A DNA stretch of 64,000 nt from Plantago ovata (lineage: Eukaryota > Streptophyta > Magnoliopsida > Lamiales > Plantaginaceae), in assembly GCA_028274465.1 (NCBI GenBank), contig CM051456.1:98733050-98797049 (forward strand), in the 5' to 3' direction. Position numbers and translations under genes: made by a program. The notes under the pieces are model-generated. The model was given only the letters and a program-made list of their open reading frames with translations. It made no database searches and had not been told where the DNA came from. This document shows, in pieces, positions 1 to 11,586 of the stretch (its first letter is position 1; every line of letters starts with the position of its first letter).

Positions 1-412
1 ATATAAAAATATGAGCATGGACAACAGTGGTAAAACTCAAACATGCATCAGATAAAACTCAAACAAACATCATATGAAACTCAAAAAATATAAATTTATC
101 CTCAAGTAGCATATTATGTAGAGAAGTTGAGTTTTATCTGAAGCATGTTTGAGTTTTATCTTTGCAGAATAGAAAAGGAATACTTATAATTTCAATAAGC
201 TACATATAATGGGAAAGGAACAATTATCATTCAAGACAACAAATGCAGAAAAACATTCCCACAGAATTAACAATCTTGAATAAGCCATGAACAATTACAC
301 AAAAGAAAAAGCGATCCTTGAAACATGTTCATGGTCCTCAAAAAATCACAATGAATCTAAGAAATGATTTTATACATGATTCTATTTAACAACTTTCAGC
401 TTGTTTGATTTC

Positions 413-1431
413 CTATTCTGGGCTATGATTCCCATCTAAGTCACTGCAGATATGTTCTCTTTTATCTTCACTAAACTTCCTGACACTGGTCAACAACCGA
501 TTTCTCTTTGAATTTGCGTCAGACAGAGCAACTGAAACAATTATTTCAGCTCTCATACGACGTCTTTCAGCAACCTGGTAAAAATATATTAAAAAAGAGA
601 AATTAATATAAAACTCATATTATAAAAAAATCTCATACATGGTATAAGCTAATTAGTACCTTAGTCATTGAAGGTCCTGAATAATTTCCATTTCTGAAGA
701 ACTCCATTTCTTTAATAACATAAACACCACAGTCATAGTCATTTTTTGATCTATTTGCCCATTGACACTGAGGATAAATAAGAGGAAAATCAAGAATTGT
801 TGCAGCATCAGGGTGTCCATGTCTGTGCAAGTAACCTGCCAAATTTGTTTTCTGAAAAAAAAAGATAGTGATTAATAAGTAAGTAATCTACTTGAAAGAA
901 TGAGGCAAATAGTCTAAGCTTTATTAATGACCAAACTTTTCATATACACAACAGTACAAAAAACTTCAATACATGAACAAAACATTACGAAAAATAGCAG
1001 TAAAGAACAACAAATCTAAACTTACCAGTACACCTGCCAAAGCCTTGCACCTTTCAGTATTAGGAATGCGATTGTACAAATGATAAATTTTATTGGATTC
1101 AAAGCAGACAACAAATAGTGTAAAGTGATTTTCTTGATTTTTTCTAGAATTATCTTCGAAATGTGGAAAGAAGAACTGCAAAGAAAATCAAATACATATA
1201 AAATTCAGAGAACATATATTCAAAACTCATTGTATATAAATAAAAGATGAATAAAAATTAAATTACCTGTTTCACAGTTTTCAAGAACTCAAAGTTGGAT
1301 TGAAATGTATTCAAAATCCATTCGTCCATAAAATTATTTAAACTCAATTTTGCTCTATTCAATTCTTCAACAGTAGACACATGTGACTCGTGAGCCCTCG
1401 GAGTATATCCAGCAAGAGTCGACCAATAATA
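413..1431 (-). CDS. C48 (Ulp1) catalytic-domain exons
   Basis: Four exons encode the protease core. Exon 1267-1431 gives the helical entry segment (MDEWILNTFQSNFEFLKT). Exon 1026-1175 carries the catalytic His in NHFTLFVVCF. Exon 660-851 carries the catalytic Cys in YDCGVYVIKEMEFF. Exon 413-574 gives a basic tail ending NHSPE. In Ulp1 enzymes the His strand is followed by an Asp at the end of the next strand; here the matching segment reads YHLYNR, with Asn where Asp is usual. The Gln of the oxyanion hole may be the Q in PQCQW, but the spacing to Cys is longer than usual. The fold is recognisable; activity is doubtful. Confidence 0.75.
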
Positions 1432-3845
1432 CTACAACAAATAACAAATATAAAATAAAAAATGCTACTTTAAAAACAGAACATGTAAACGTAAGCAATT
1501 ACTCAGAAAATCTGATAACACTTACATGCAATTGAATTCCGAAACAGCAAATACGAGGTTCATCTTTGCTTCTAATAATCTCAGCATGGTTAATTGAAAC
1601 AGATATGGCATCAATGCAAGAATCATAGATTGAGTTATCAGAGGCTAATGTCAACACATCCTCAGGTCTTATGTAGGTAAGTGTATGATACTCAGCAAAT
1701 GACAAGTCTTCAACACCCAAATCAACATCACCTTGTTTCACTTGCTTTTTTCTATCACTGAAAAAATATACAAATAAATAAAACTCAAAACATTATATGC
1801 ATAAAACTCAAACAGCCAGAATACAAATACTCAAAACACACACATATAACAAAAAAAGAAAAAAATATATACCTTTTCCAAAGTTCAGACATGTATATCA
1901 TGTAATCACAAGTCTCTTTCCTGAGACTCTTCATATCAACGAAGTCCTTTGCATGACGCCTCATCCACTGAGAAACTAATGACATATGTCTATCTGGAGC
2001 TCCTACTGCCTCGCTACATCCCAAGACATCAATATGTAAATCCAAGTCTTCATCTGCAAAGAAAACACAATATGGTAGATGTAAAACTCAAATAGAAATA
2101 ACATAAAACTCAACACAAACTTTACATAAAACTCAAACATAAAGAAAATAATTTTATTATAAAACTTTAGAAAATAATTACCTCTCTTTTCAGCTTCATT
2201 AGACTCATCTGCTGCAACATTCTTATTCAGTTCTTTAGTTTCCATTACCGAAGGCTTTGTTGTTGCTATCAATGCATTAACTTAATTTTAAAAAAAAAAC
2301 AAAAAAATATATATATATATTCAGAAAAACAAAACTCAAATCAATAATGAATAAAACTCAAGAACATAATTTATTATTACAACAGAATTTCTAGTGTAAT
2401 GTTGATTCAAAACAAAAGTTCTTACAATCCCAAATGCCTCAATCAGAATGTTAAAATATATTTTACAATCCAAATTGCCTGAATCAAAAATTTTACAAGA
2501 AAAATCAAGAACAAGAATAACCTTCATCTTTATCCATGTGCTCAGTGTTCAAATCATCTTCGAAATGCACTTTTCGAATTTGAGATGGTTGAGTTTCTGT
2601 TACATGAGTAACTGAAATAGAAGCAGAAGCAATAGCTTGTGACTCTGTTTCTCCTGTTTGAAGAACAACCTTTGATGACACTATTTACAATGAAAAAACA
2701 TCTTAGTCAGCAATGATTATAGAAATATTCTTATAAAACTCAAAACAAACAGCGTATAAAACTCAAGTATATACAAAAAAATATAAAATGCATTGACAGA
2801 CACATAACTCAAGCAAGCACAATATAAAACTCAAAACAGAAAGCATATAAAACTCAAAATCATCTTAGCATTACAGATTCAATTTAAAGTAAAACATCTG
2901 AAATTATATACATACCATTATTCAAATTTTCAGTCTGAGTCTGAGTCTGAGTCTCAAATCCAATAATTTCTGCATGCTCTTCTTTGCTTCCATCATTGCT
3001 CAAGTCAACAGTCATTTCCAAATCTTTGGTGACATTTACTTCTTCAGCCTTTTGTTTCCCATCTTCTTCACATTGTGTTGAACCAATGTCGAGGTCGTAA
3101 TTAGCAACAATTGTTGCTGCTACTGCTTCACAGTGAGCTTTTGTACATTCATCAAGCTCTTTATAAACGGCATTGTCGGTCCAGAATTTTTGGGAAGCTA
3201 AACAGCTGTAATCTCTGTCAACTGGAGCGGAACAGTTGTTCTTGATAAGTTCAGCATGATCCCGAAATACAACCTCCATGTTCCGCTTCAATAGCCTCCA
3301 TCCATAGTCAAGTGGCTAAAAACAGCAAACATGAATATATAATAACTAAAAAATGATGCATATAAAACTCAAACAGGAAGCACATAAAACTCAAGAATAT
3401 ATCAAGAAATATTATGCTCAAGGAATAATAATGATGAATAAGAAAGCTCACATCAATGGTTAGCTTCTCCAACTCTTCATTTGTAGGGATTCCTTCGGGA
3501 ATGCAGAATTTCAGAATTCTATCATTAGAATCCTCAGTCTTATCCTTCTCAAATCCATGGACCACCTCAGCTTGTGGAACAAAAAGCCCCGGTAGATTAA
3601 TTCCCTTACTGATGGGAAACTCTATCTTGCTCTTTGGTTGTTTACCAAATCCACGGACCACCTCAACATTAAATCTTTCTTCCAAAATCTCATTTGTCCA
3701 ATGCTGAATCAAAGGCAACGTTGTTGGCATTTCGTTGCCTTTGAACACGAATCTAAAAAATGATTAAAATAAAAGTTAGACGAAAAAAACATGACGATTA
3801 ACATGTAAAAAATAACTGAAAAAGTTATAATATAAGATGACGTAC

Positions 3846-4821
3846 CTATGACCGTATGCAAGCAGCAAAACAGGAACACAAGCATAGAGTGTACTCTTGT
3901 TCTTCTTGTTACCATCACCAAAAAGCTTTTTGAAGCCTTCAACAATATTTGAAACAACAAAGGAGCACCAATCCAACTCCTTAATCTTGTCTACATCATC
4001 AATTGCACAGGCAAGCCTGACAACAAGAAAAAAGATACATACATATAAAACTCAAACAACAACAATGTAAAACTCAAACAAAACAGCATATAAAACTCAA
4101 ACATATAAAACTTATAGTCAAAGTAAATATAACCGCTAAAAACTCAAAAGTTGATAATGTAAAACTCAAGCAAGCACCATATAACACTAAAAGCACTTAA
4201 AACTCAAAACAAACAGCATTTTCATACTAGAAAAGAAAAAAAAAACAGTAATAATTAATTAAAGATGAAAACATACTTGAAATCTCCATTACTGCTGGAT
4301 GTTGGAGCGAGAAAAACCGCACAAGCAAACATCACAAATAGCTTCTTGAATTTAGGACCACCATGGGGAAGAGTTTCGATTGCTTTAGCCATCTTAGCAC
4401 ATGGGAACTCATAGACCTCAGCCTTTGATTCCGGTCGGTTACGTCTAATATATCCTTTAAATTCTCTATCCCACCACTCTCGAACTTTTTTAACTCGGTC
4501 CAAAATTTGGTCCTTTTTCAGACAGCTTGAAGAGACGGATAGGATTGTCAGGGAAATAAGGCAACTTCAAAATATCATACACATCCAAAGCAGTAAGATT
4601 GTACGAATTGACACCAACATCTTGAAGAAGAGTGTTGCAATCGAAGTTCTCCATCAGCCACGGAACTATGTCGAATGGATAGACATCAAATCCAAGCATC
4701 AAAAGACCTCCAAATCCAATTGCAAAGACATCAGCCTTTTGTTCCTCAGTCAAAGATTTTATGACATTGAACATTGAACTGATTTTGCATTGGGTTGTTA
4801 TAGGACGCATTTTCTTATGAG
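3846..4821 (-). CDS. DUF1985-like middle domain with an internal frameshift
   Basis: Exon 4277-4821 begins with KMRPITTQCKISS and continues through AIGFGGLLMLG and the WLMENFD, LTALDVYDILKLP segments. These match the pattern IGFG-LL ... WL-x-x-FD ... LT-x-x-DV-x-x-LxLP seen N-terminal to the protease in plant transposon-type Ulp1 proteins. At 4511-4518 a run of five T next to CC (AAAAAGG on the coding strand) shifts the frame: upstream reads RLFKLSEK and the downstream frame resumes as DQILDRVKKVREWW. Exon 3846-4016 follows with LDWCSFVVSNI and YACVPVLLLAYGHR, a segment typical of the same family. I know the domain from its pattern, not from a search. Confidence 0.65.
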
Positions 4822-6112
4822 CTGCAAAAAGATTGTAATGCATATGAAAACTCATTGACAGTGCTAAAAACCTCAAAAGAAATACTATATAAAACTCAAA
4901 CACACAGCATATAAAACTCAAGGATATATCAAAAAATATAACATGCATTGACACTGATATAACTCAAATAAAACTCAAACAGAAAGCATATAAAACTCAA
5001 ATATATAAAAGTCTGATATGTTGACAAAGCAAAAACTTACATTCAGAATTTTACACATTTACAAACCAGGTATGTTGCAAAATACCTTAATACAATTTAC
5101 ATAACAGAGACACAGAAAGAAATGTTTCACAAATTAAGAAAGGAAAAACTAAGATACAGAGCACAGAACATAGATACAGAGATACAAATAACATGATTGT
5201 TAACAAATTTACAGAACATAGATACAAAGAGGAGAATTTGTACACATTTATAAAGAAAATTTTTAGATACAAAGCAGAATTATCATTAATTAATGATGTT
5301 ATACCCTTCCTTGCTACAACCACAGCTTTCTTGACCTTTCCTTTCTTTGACTCCACAGCCACAGCTACGAATAAAAAAGTAAACATTAATAATCAGAACA
5401 ATATAATATATGTAAGACATAAATAAACATAAACAAATATATAAGCTCATTTATATACCCTTTTCTGAGACTGTCAGAATTTCCTTCTTTCCCGTCGGGC
5501 TTTTATCAACAGCCTTCCTCCTTCCCTTGACTACATCAACAGCTAGTGTCTTACCATTTTTAACACTGTCTCTTGAAGCATCCGAAGGTGAGTACTCAGA
5601 AGTATCATCAGAATCATCACATTTCCTTTTCTTGCTCTGAGGAGTATCATTCTTCGAAGAGTCTTCATTACCATCATATGAATTAGAAGGTGTACCAGCA
5701 TCAGAGGGTACAAGGGAAGGTATCTCAAAGTCTTTTTCCTTTGCATTCCCTACAAAACAGCATACAAGAGTAACACAAATTAACTCAAACATAAACTCAA
5801 ACAATCAACACATAAAACTCAAAAACAAACAGAATATAAAACTCAAACATCAAACTAAAACTAAGCATCTACATTTCTCTTTTCTAAAAGACTAGATGAA
5901 TTGCTGAACCCTAAATACCTTAAAATTAATTGAATGACTTCTATGAATGTTCAACTTTAAACTCAGTCTAAAACTCACATTAAAATCATGCAGAGTGATA
6001 AAACTCAAACAAGGAAACAAGTAAAACTCAAAACAAAGAGAATATAAAACTCAAACATTCATTCAAACCTCAAACTAAAACTAAGGCTGTATCAAACCTC
6101 AAACATACTTAC

Positions 6113-6262
6113 CAGCAACTTTTCTTTTCTTGTCATTCGCAGCCTTTGTCCTTATTTCCTTAGTTCTTTCATAACTACTTGACACCGAATGCTCATTATT
6201 TGCAGCAGCATCATTATTTGTAGGCTGTTTCCTCTTTGACCTACGAGGTTGGTCAAGTTCTC
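6113..6262 (-). CDS. 3' half of the exon split by the LTR element
   Basis: This segment continues the exon broken at 8431. Removing the LTR element and one copy of its TTCTC duplication restores one frame, running from SDATRE into LDQPRRSKRKQ. It ends at a donor at 6112. The segment is basic and Asn/Ala-rich, with no recognised domain. Confidence 0.55.
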
Positions 6263-6537
6263 TGTTAAGAACCGAGCTGCTATCGCTATGCTATTGCTAC
6301 TGCTACACTACTGATAAACTACTGTAACTGCTACTATTATCATATCATCAAAACATCCTCCCCAAAATGGGATTTACAGGTATTTAAATGCAGAGTTGCG
6401 TAGAAGAAAGGCTAAGTACAGTAGTCGTCCGTCGACTAAATGAATAAAAGCGTAAACCTTACTAGTTCGCGACCGACAACACCTAAGACACGACTTTAGT
6501 TATGAACGACTTAAAACAGGAAAACGCGTTCGTAACA
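6263..6537 (-). repeat. 3' LTR of the small retroelement
   Basis: A 275-bp repeat nearly identical to 8151-8425. It lies next to the polypurine tract, so it is the 3' LTR in minus-strand sense. Confidence 0.92.
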
Positions 6538-6697
6538 TTCCACCCTTCTTATTTAAGCTTGACCACAAGCTTAAGTTCTGCAATTCTCAAGCTTAAGTTC
6601 TTCAATTCCCTATCAAATACAGGTTCCTTGTCCTCCTGCAAATCTCAGCTGTAAGCTTGAGAAAGACCTTTACACAGTACAAGCTTACTTCACAACT

Positions 6698-8113
6698 TCA
6701 CAGATTCAACTGAGGATATTTGGCCTTGGTTGCTGAGCATTGGAGTTCAGCATCCTGTCTTGCTTGCTGAAGTTGAGTGTTCAGCATTGCTTGCTGAAGT
6801 TGAGTGTTCAGCATTCTGTCCCGACTTGGTTGCTGAGCATTATTGGTGTTCAGCATCTTTGCAGGCTCGCCAACCAAATCAGTTAGTGCAGATTCCATGT
6901 TCATACACTCCACCAATTCCCCATTCATGCTTTTCCCTCTATCAAACACAAAGCAACCACACAAGCACATTTTCCCTCTATCAAACACAAAGCAACCACA
7001 CAAGCACCTTTTCCACTCTTCAACCTCCTGAACATTCGTTTCCTTTCCTCTATCAAAAACAAAATAGCGAGAAGCATTCTCCAGCAACAACATCCTAACC
7101 ATTATGTACTTGCCCTCAAACTGTGAAGCACCACATGTATCCTCCAGCAACCAAATCAACTCTCATCCTATTCTCACAATCCAATTTCCTAGTCTAGTAG
7201 TTGCAACAAACTTTGAAGCACCAAACTGCTCTTCTCCACACTGTTTCGTAACTACAACAATCCTATTCAAGACTGATTCTTCCCTAACTCCAGATAACTT
7301 CACCAATTTTCCTCTGTCAAAGACAAATAGGCCACCAACCCCTCCAAATTCAACTTCATCATCAGCTGATTGTTCAACGTCCATATCAGTAGCTGAAGTC
7401 TGAAATTGACAATCAGACGTTTCATCGAACAGTTTGCACATGTCGACCAACATTTCATCTACTTCCATCACAGATAGGTCACCATACAATTCAACAACTT
7501 GACTTCTACCTTTACTCCCCTGCACTTCATCAAATAGATTGCAAACATCAATCAATATGTCATCTGCTGCTATTTGTTCATCTCCACCAAACAACCTATG
7601 GACATCACAGAGTACTAGATCATAAACTCCCAACTCATAAAGTGCAAATGCAGTCTGTAAGGACTTCTCCTCTTCTTCAACAGTTTGACCTAACTTCTGC
7701 AAACCATCTACAATCAGCTTTTCATCAATTGTACTCTCCCCATTTCTTCTTAAGGAAGACCAAGCCATATAGCAATCCATATCCAAACGTGAAATAGACT
7801 GTCTAGTTACCTCCATGGAAGCAATGATGCTGGAAATTCTACGTTTGGAACCATCTCTTACTTCACAGAGCTTCACTTGTAATTCCCCCAATTCACGTAC
7901 TCGAGCAAACCGTTCTGAAGACAGTTTCCCCACCTTTTCGCTCAATTGTTGCCATCGATTAACACTAGCATCAAGTTCAGCTCGATCCGCCAGTGATGCA
8001 ATCCGCTCACCAAGCTCAGCCATTCTAGCGTCGAATTTCACAAATGCCAGCTCGATTGCCCCGTTCAATTGCTCCGGCGAATCAATTGATTGCATGTTCG
8101 TCGGAAGCCCCAT
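6698..8113 (-). pseudogene. Retroelement protein: coiled coil plus FVFDRGK repeats, one in-frame stop
   Basis: One frame runs from ATG at 8113 to 6698, about 470 codons, broken only by a TGA at 7163-7165 (RIG-stop-ELIWLLED). The N-terminal 120 residues are heptad-rich and charged (FDARMAELGERIASLADRAE), suggesting a coiled coil. The middle is acidic, with two similar segments ending VCNLFDE and MCKLFDE. The heptapeptide FVFDRGK occurs four times, once before the stop and three times after. The C-terminal part is Gln-rich with MLNTQLQQA repeated. There is no CCHC knuckle, protease or reverse transcriptase. The position just inside the 5' LTR suggests a gag-like structural role, but that is inference. 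I do not recognise a named family. Confidence 0.7.
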
Positions 8114-8150
8114 GGTTGATCAGAGTGAACCTCGGCTACTGGATACCAAT

Positions 8151-8425
8151 TGTTAAGAACGGAGCTGCTATCGCTATGCTATTGCTACTGCTACACTACT
8201 GATAAACTACTATAACTGCTACTATTATCATATCATCAAAACATCCTCCCCAAAATGGGATTTACAGGTATTTAAATGCAGAGTTGCGTAGAAGAAAGGC
8301 TAAGTACAGTAGTCGTCCGTCGACTAAATGAATAAAAGCGTAAACCTTACTAGTTCGCGACCGACAACACCTAAGACACGACTTTAGTTATGAACGACTT
8401 AAAACAGGAAAACGCGTTGGTAACA
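8151..8425 (-). repeat. 5' LTR of the small retroelement
   Basis: A 275-bp repeat adjoining the primer-binding site. It would drive transcription of the internal ORF on the minus strand. Confidence 0.92.
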
Positions 8426-8634
8426 TTCTCTAGTAGCATCACTAGGCTGATTCTTCGTTGACCTACGAACATTTTGAACTATTGATGCTTGCTTTATAAC
8501 TACTGGCTTTGGAGTTCCCTTCACCTTCGAAGCTTGATTCAGAGTGTCATCTACAAGAAAAACATATATTAAAAAAACTTTAAACCTCAAAAGAGTGTCA
8601 TCTTGCGGATTATCATGATTCAATGGTACCTCAC

Positions 8635-9015
8635 CTTCAACGACATGTACTCTAATCGCTTTGAAAGCTACTGTATTACGTCCCTTACGTGCAACAGGTG
8701 GCTTGCCCTGCTTTGGCGGTAGCTTAGTTCTCTTCAGTGGTTGATTCATCTCACTGACAGTAGCCTCTGAATCAACATGCTCGTCTCTGCCCGCAGCATG
8801 GAATCTAGCAACATCAAGCACAGTTCTAGAAAGAAGTGCATAAGCTTGATCAACCACGTGTGGATCAAGTCTATTGACAGTATCAGCTGCGGGAGCACCA
8901 ACACCACCAAGAGCAGAACCAGAAGCGGCAGCACCGGGAGCATCAACAACAGGAACACCAGAACCAGAAACGGCATCAGCATTAGAATCATAAGTCGAAA
9001 TTACAACCATGATTG
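8635..9015 (-). CDS. N-terminal exon of the Ulp1-like gene
   Basis: The likely start codon is at 9010-9008, just after an AG acceptor (TTGTAG, 9016-9021 region). The protein begins MVVISTYDSNADAVSGSGVP and is Ala/Gly/Val-rich, then basic (RTKLPPKQGKPPVARKGR). It ends at a GTGAGG donor at 8634. The next exon resumes at 8550 with DDTLNQASKVKG. No known domain is visible. The low-complexity start and the lack of a clear coding exon upstream mean the start is tentative; a 5' exon may exist at 10130-10232. Confidence 0.45.
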
Positions 9016-9024
9016 CTACAACAA

Positions 9025-9695
9025 AAATCAGACTCAAGTAAGACTCAAAACATTATATACATAAACCTCAAACTTAACAACAATAAAACTCAAAATTATA
9101 GGAGCTGATGACAGAAACATAAATCAGACTCAAGTAAAACTCAAACATTATATACATAAACCTCAAACTTAACAACAATAAAACTCAAACTAATAGAAGC
9201 AGATGACAGACACATAAATCAGACTTCAGTAAAACTCAAACATAATATACATAAACCTCAAACTTAACAACAATAAAACTCAAACTAATAGAAGCAGATG
9301 ATAGACACATAAATCAGACTTCACTAAACCTCAAACATAATATACATAAACCTCAAACTTAACAACAATAAAACTCAAAATTATAGGAGCTGATGACAGA
9401 AACATAAATCAGACTCAAGTAAAACTCAAACATTATATACATAAACCTCAAACTTAACAACAATAAAACTCAAACTAATAGAAGCAGATGACAGACACAT
9501 AAATCAGACTTCAGTAAAACTCAAACATAATATACATAAACCTCAAACTTAATTACAATAAAACTCAAACTAATAGAAGCAGATGACAGACACATAAATC
9601 AGACTTCAGTAAAACTCAAACATAATATACATAAACCTCAAACTTAACAACAATGAAACTCAAACTAATAGAAGCAGATGACATGCACATGCAGA
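9025..9695. repeat. 95-bp minisatellite, seven copies
   Basis: The word AAATCAGACT recurs at 9025, 9121, 9216, 9311, 9406, 9501 and 9596, giving a 95-bp period. A degraded eighth start is near 9691. Each unit contains AAAACTCAAA about twice and ACCTCAAACTTAA once. Two unit subtypes alternate (TTATAGGAGCTGATG and TAATAGAAGCAGATG). It lies upstream of the first clear coding exon of the Ulp1-like gene, probably in its first intron. Confidence 0.93.
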
Positions 9696-10039
9696 CTATA
9701 CAACGACTTATAACACATGCAGAGATATTCAACACACAAAAATGAAAACAAAATGTAACGAAACATACATATCGAACCACTTAATTGCATTGTAATTGAA
9801 TTATACATAAATAAGCACAGAAATGAAGAGATCGAAGCAATTACAACCAACAAAATCACAGAAACTAATATACAAACTGAAATGCACAGATCGAAGCACT
9901 TACAGACAACGAAATCAAGCTAAATAAGCTTCAAAGTGTGTGGATGAACTACAAAAACATAACACAAACCGATAAAATGAAGAGTTAGGGCTTCGACATC
10001 AATCTAGCATCCGAAAATGCGTGAATAAGAAGAAAAACT

Positions 10040-10300
10040 AGCAAAATTGAAGAAATATATGATAAAATTGTAGATTAGGGTTCCAAAACACAATCGAGAA
10101 CAACAGAATCAAACGAAAACTCACCTTCAACAGCTGAAAAACACAATGTAGAAGCCGACGAAGAGAATAGATACGACAGAGACGACGATCAGTAGCTTTA
10201 TCACGGCGACGGAGCTTCAATTCACACGACACAGCTTTCTCTCTCTAAAACTCTCTCTCTCTCTAGGTTCTCTGAAACGGGGAGAAGGAAATGAACGAAA
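10040..10300 (-). promoter_or_regulatory. Possible 5' exon and leader of the Ulp1-like gene
   Basis: A minus-strand ATG at 10232 opens a short basic frame (MSCELKLRRRDKATDRR) that reaches a GTGAGT donor near 10129. A CT-rich tract lies at 10232-10263. The donor phase does not join cleanly to the exon at 9015, so this may be untranslated leader. A weak call based on splice signals and pyrimidine-rich leader composition. Confidence 0.35.
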
Positions 10301-11183
10301 ATGAACGAAAAAGCGGGTGAATTATCATATTTATACCTAACCCGTTAAAAGATCCGAAAGCAATAAACCGGGTTATAACATGACCCGCGAATTTGGATAT
10401 AGTATAATGGATTGATCTGGATCACTTGGTCTCACGGTCTCAACTTATAAAGAGGTCTTAAACAAGAAATTATAAAAAAAAAAGTCCATTCTATTTAGTC
10501 ATGAGACTTGAGACTTAAGAAAACTCGTTGAATTGGATTAATGATAATTTTTGAAATCGCCCTACACTAATGAACTTCAAAAAATCGCTCAATCAAATTG
10601 AATAACCAATTTGAAATTCAGAAGCTAGTTTTGATCACTGAAACTAGCTAAAACTAACTGTCAATTTTATATTTTTGCTGAAATTAAACTTTGAAACTAG
10701 TTGTTAATTTTATTTTATGTTGAAACTAATTATAAAATGATTAAATTAATTCTAAAACTTATTTATGATAAACTAAAATAATAAAAAATATGAAAACTAA
10801 CATTAAAAAAATATAAATAATTATTTTCTCTGAAAAAATAAGCATTTAAAAATTAGTTTCAGACAAACATCTAGTTTCAAAAGTGTTAGTTTCATTAGTT
10901 TCAGAATCACCCGTGTTAGTTCCAACAGTATCAACAACAAAGGTGTTCGTTTCAACACCAAAATTATTTTTTGGAAGTTAAGTTAGTTTCAGCATTAACC
11001 GACATGACTTCATTAGTTTCAGTTGAAACTAATTAACATTATAATCGACATTAGTGGTAGCTTCAGCAATAAATATTAGTTTCGGTATTAGTTTATTTAG
11101 TTTCAGGTGAAATCAAGTTGGTTATTTAATTTTACTGGTAGTCATAATATATAATATATAATTAGTTACTAATTTATTAGGAG

Positions 11184-11189
<6 letters not shown>
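10300..11189. other. Non-coding AT-rich stretch with TTAGTTTCA-like repeats
   Basis: No gene was seen. From about 10600 to 11130 the words TAGTTTCA and GAAACTAG recur on both strands, suggesting a decayed foldback or MITE-type repeat, but I could not define ends. Confidence 0.5.

Positions 11190-11277
<88 letters not shown>
11190..11277. repeat. (AT)n microsatellite
   Basis: About 88 bp of nearly perfect AT dinucleotides, flanked on both sides by ATTAGTTA-like sequence. Confidence 0.97.
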
Positions 11278-11281
<4 letters not shown>

Positions 11282-11586
11282 GTTAGTAATTAATCAACAC
11301 TAATGGATGTAAAACAAAACACCATCAAATCTATTTTAGCGAGAATTTGAAATCCTCTTGATTAGATTTTAGGGAAAAAAAAATAGAATGAAATTTTTTA
11401 TAGGAGTTTTAGAGAGGTGGTTGTTTTTGTAAGGAGGGGGTGTAGAGTAGCACTTATATGTAATTTCCTGTTTTTAATATAAGATGTTTTAACTTTTTTT
11501 AACTATTTCATAATATAGGATGTTATAACTTTTTTAACTCTTTCGAAGAAGAAATAATTAAATTTTAGCTATATTCTAGTCATGTT

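Larger units (their letters stand above)
1..6080. repeat. Dispersed intronic AAAACTCA motif, about 35 copies
   Basis: The octamer AAAACTCA, usually as ATAAAACTCAAA, occurs about 35 times between positions 1 and 6080, almost always on the plus strand (the non-coding strand of the gene). It lies in the introns and 3' flank, not in the exons. Two inverted copies lie near 130-165. Several copies sit in a longer consensus, roughly AAACAGCATATAAAACTC, for example near 2746, 2838, 4085, 4908 and 4984. By composition less than one or two would be expected. Confidence 0.9.
6263..8425 (-). mobile_element. Small non-autonomous LTR retroelement (TRIM/TR-GAG-like)
   Basis: Two 275-bp direct repeats (6263-6537 and 8151-8425) start TG and end CA and flank a 1.6-kb interior. 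The 5-bp target duplication TTCTC is at 6258-6262 and 8426-8430. On the minus strand the first LTR is followed by a primer-binding site beginning TGGTATC (8143-8149), as for initiator Met tRNA. A purine tract AAGAAGGGTGGAA precedes the other LTR (6538-6550). The LTRs differ at about three positions, so the insertion is fairly recent. There is no reverse transcriptase; mobilisation must have come from another element. Confidence 0.93.
413..9015 (-). pseudogene. Ulp1-like C48 peptidase gene of transposon type, multi-exon, disrupted
   Basis: A many-exon minus-strand gene. Exons inferred from reading frames and GT/AG borders are 8635-9015, 8431-8550 joined to 6113-6262, 5459-5749, 5305-5364, 4277-4821, 3846-4016, 3452-3752, 2916-3315, 2522-2680, 2182-2265, 1873-2053, 1526-1757, 1267-1431, 1026-1175, 660-851 and 413-574 (stop at 413-415). 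The N-terminal part is low-complexity and basic, the middle resembles the DUF1985-type domain found with plant Ulp1-like proteins, and the C-terminal part is a C48 catalytic domain. Ulp1 proteases cleave SUMO, but plant genomes hold many copies of this architecture inside Mutator-like and other transposons, and I infer that origin. An LTR element splits one exon and a one-base frameshift lies near 4511-4518, so I call it a pseudogene. Terminal inverted repeats of a carrier element were not found; the left end may lie outside the window. Confidence 0.7.

Noticed and set aside
6730..7403. Plus-strand frames opposite the small retroelement protein
   Set aside because: The LTR, primer-binding site and purine tract all place coding on the minus strand, and the plus frames mirror its repeats.
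9025..9695. Regular direct repeats suggesting a CRISPR array
   Set aside because: Units are contiguous 95-bp tandem copies with no unique spacers, in a plant genome.
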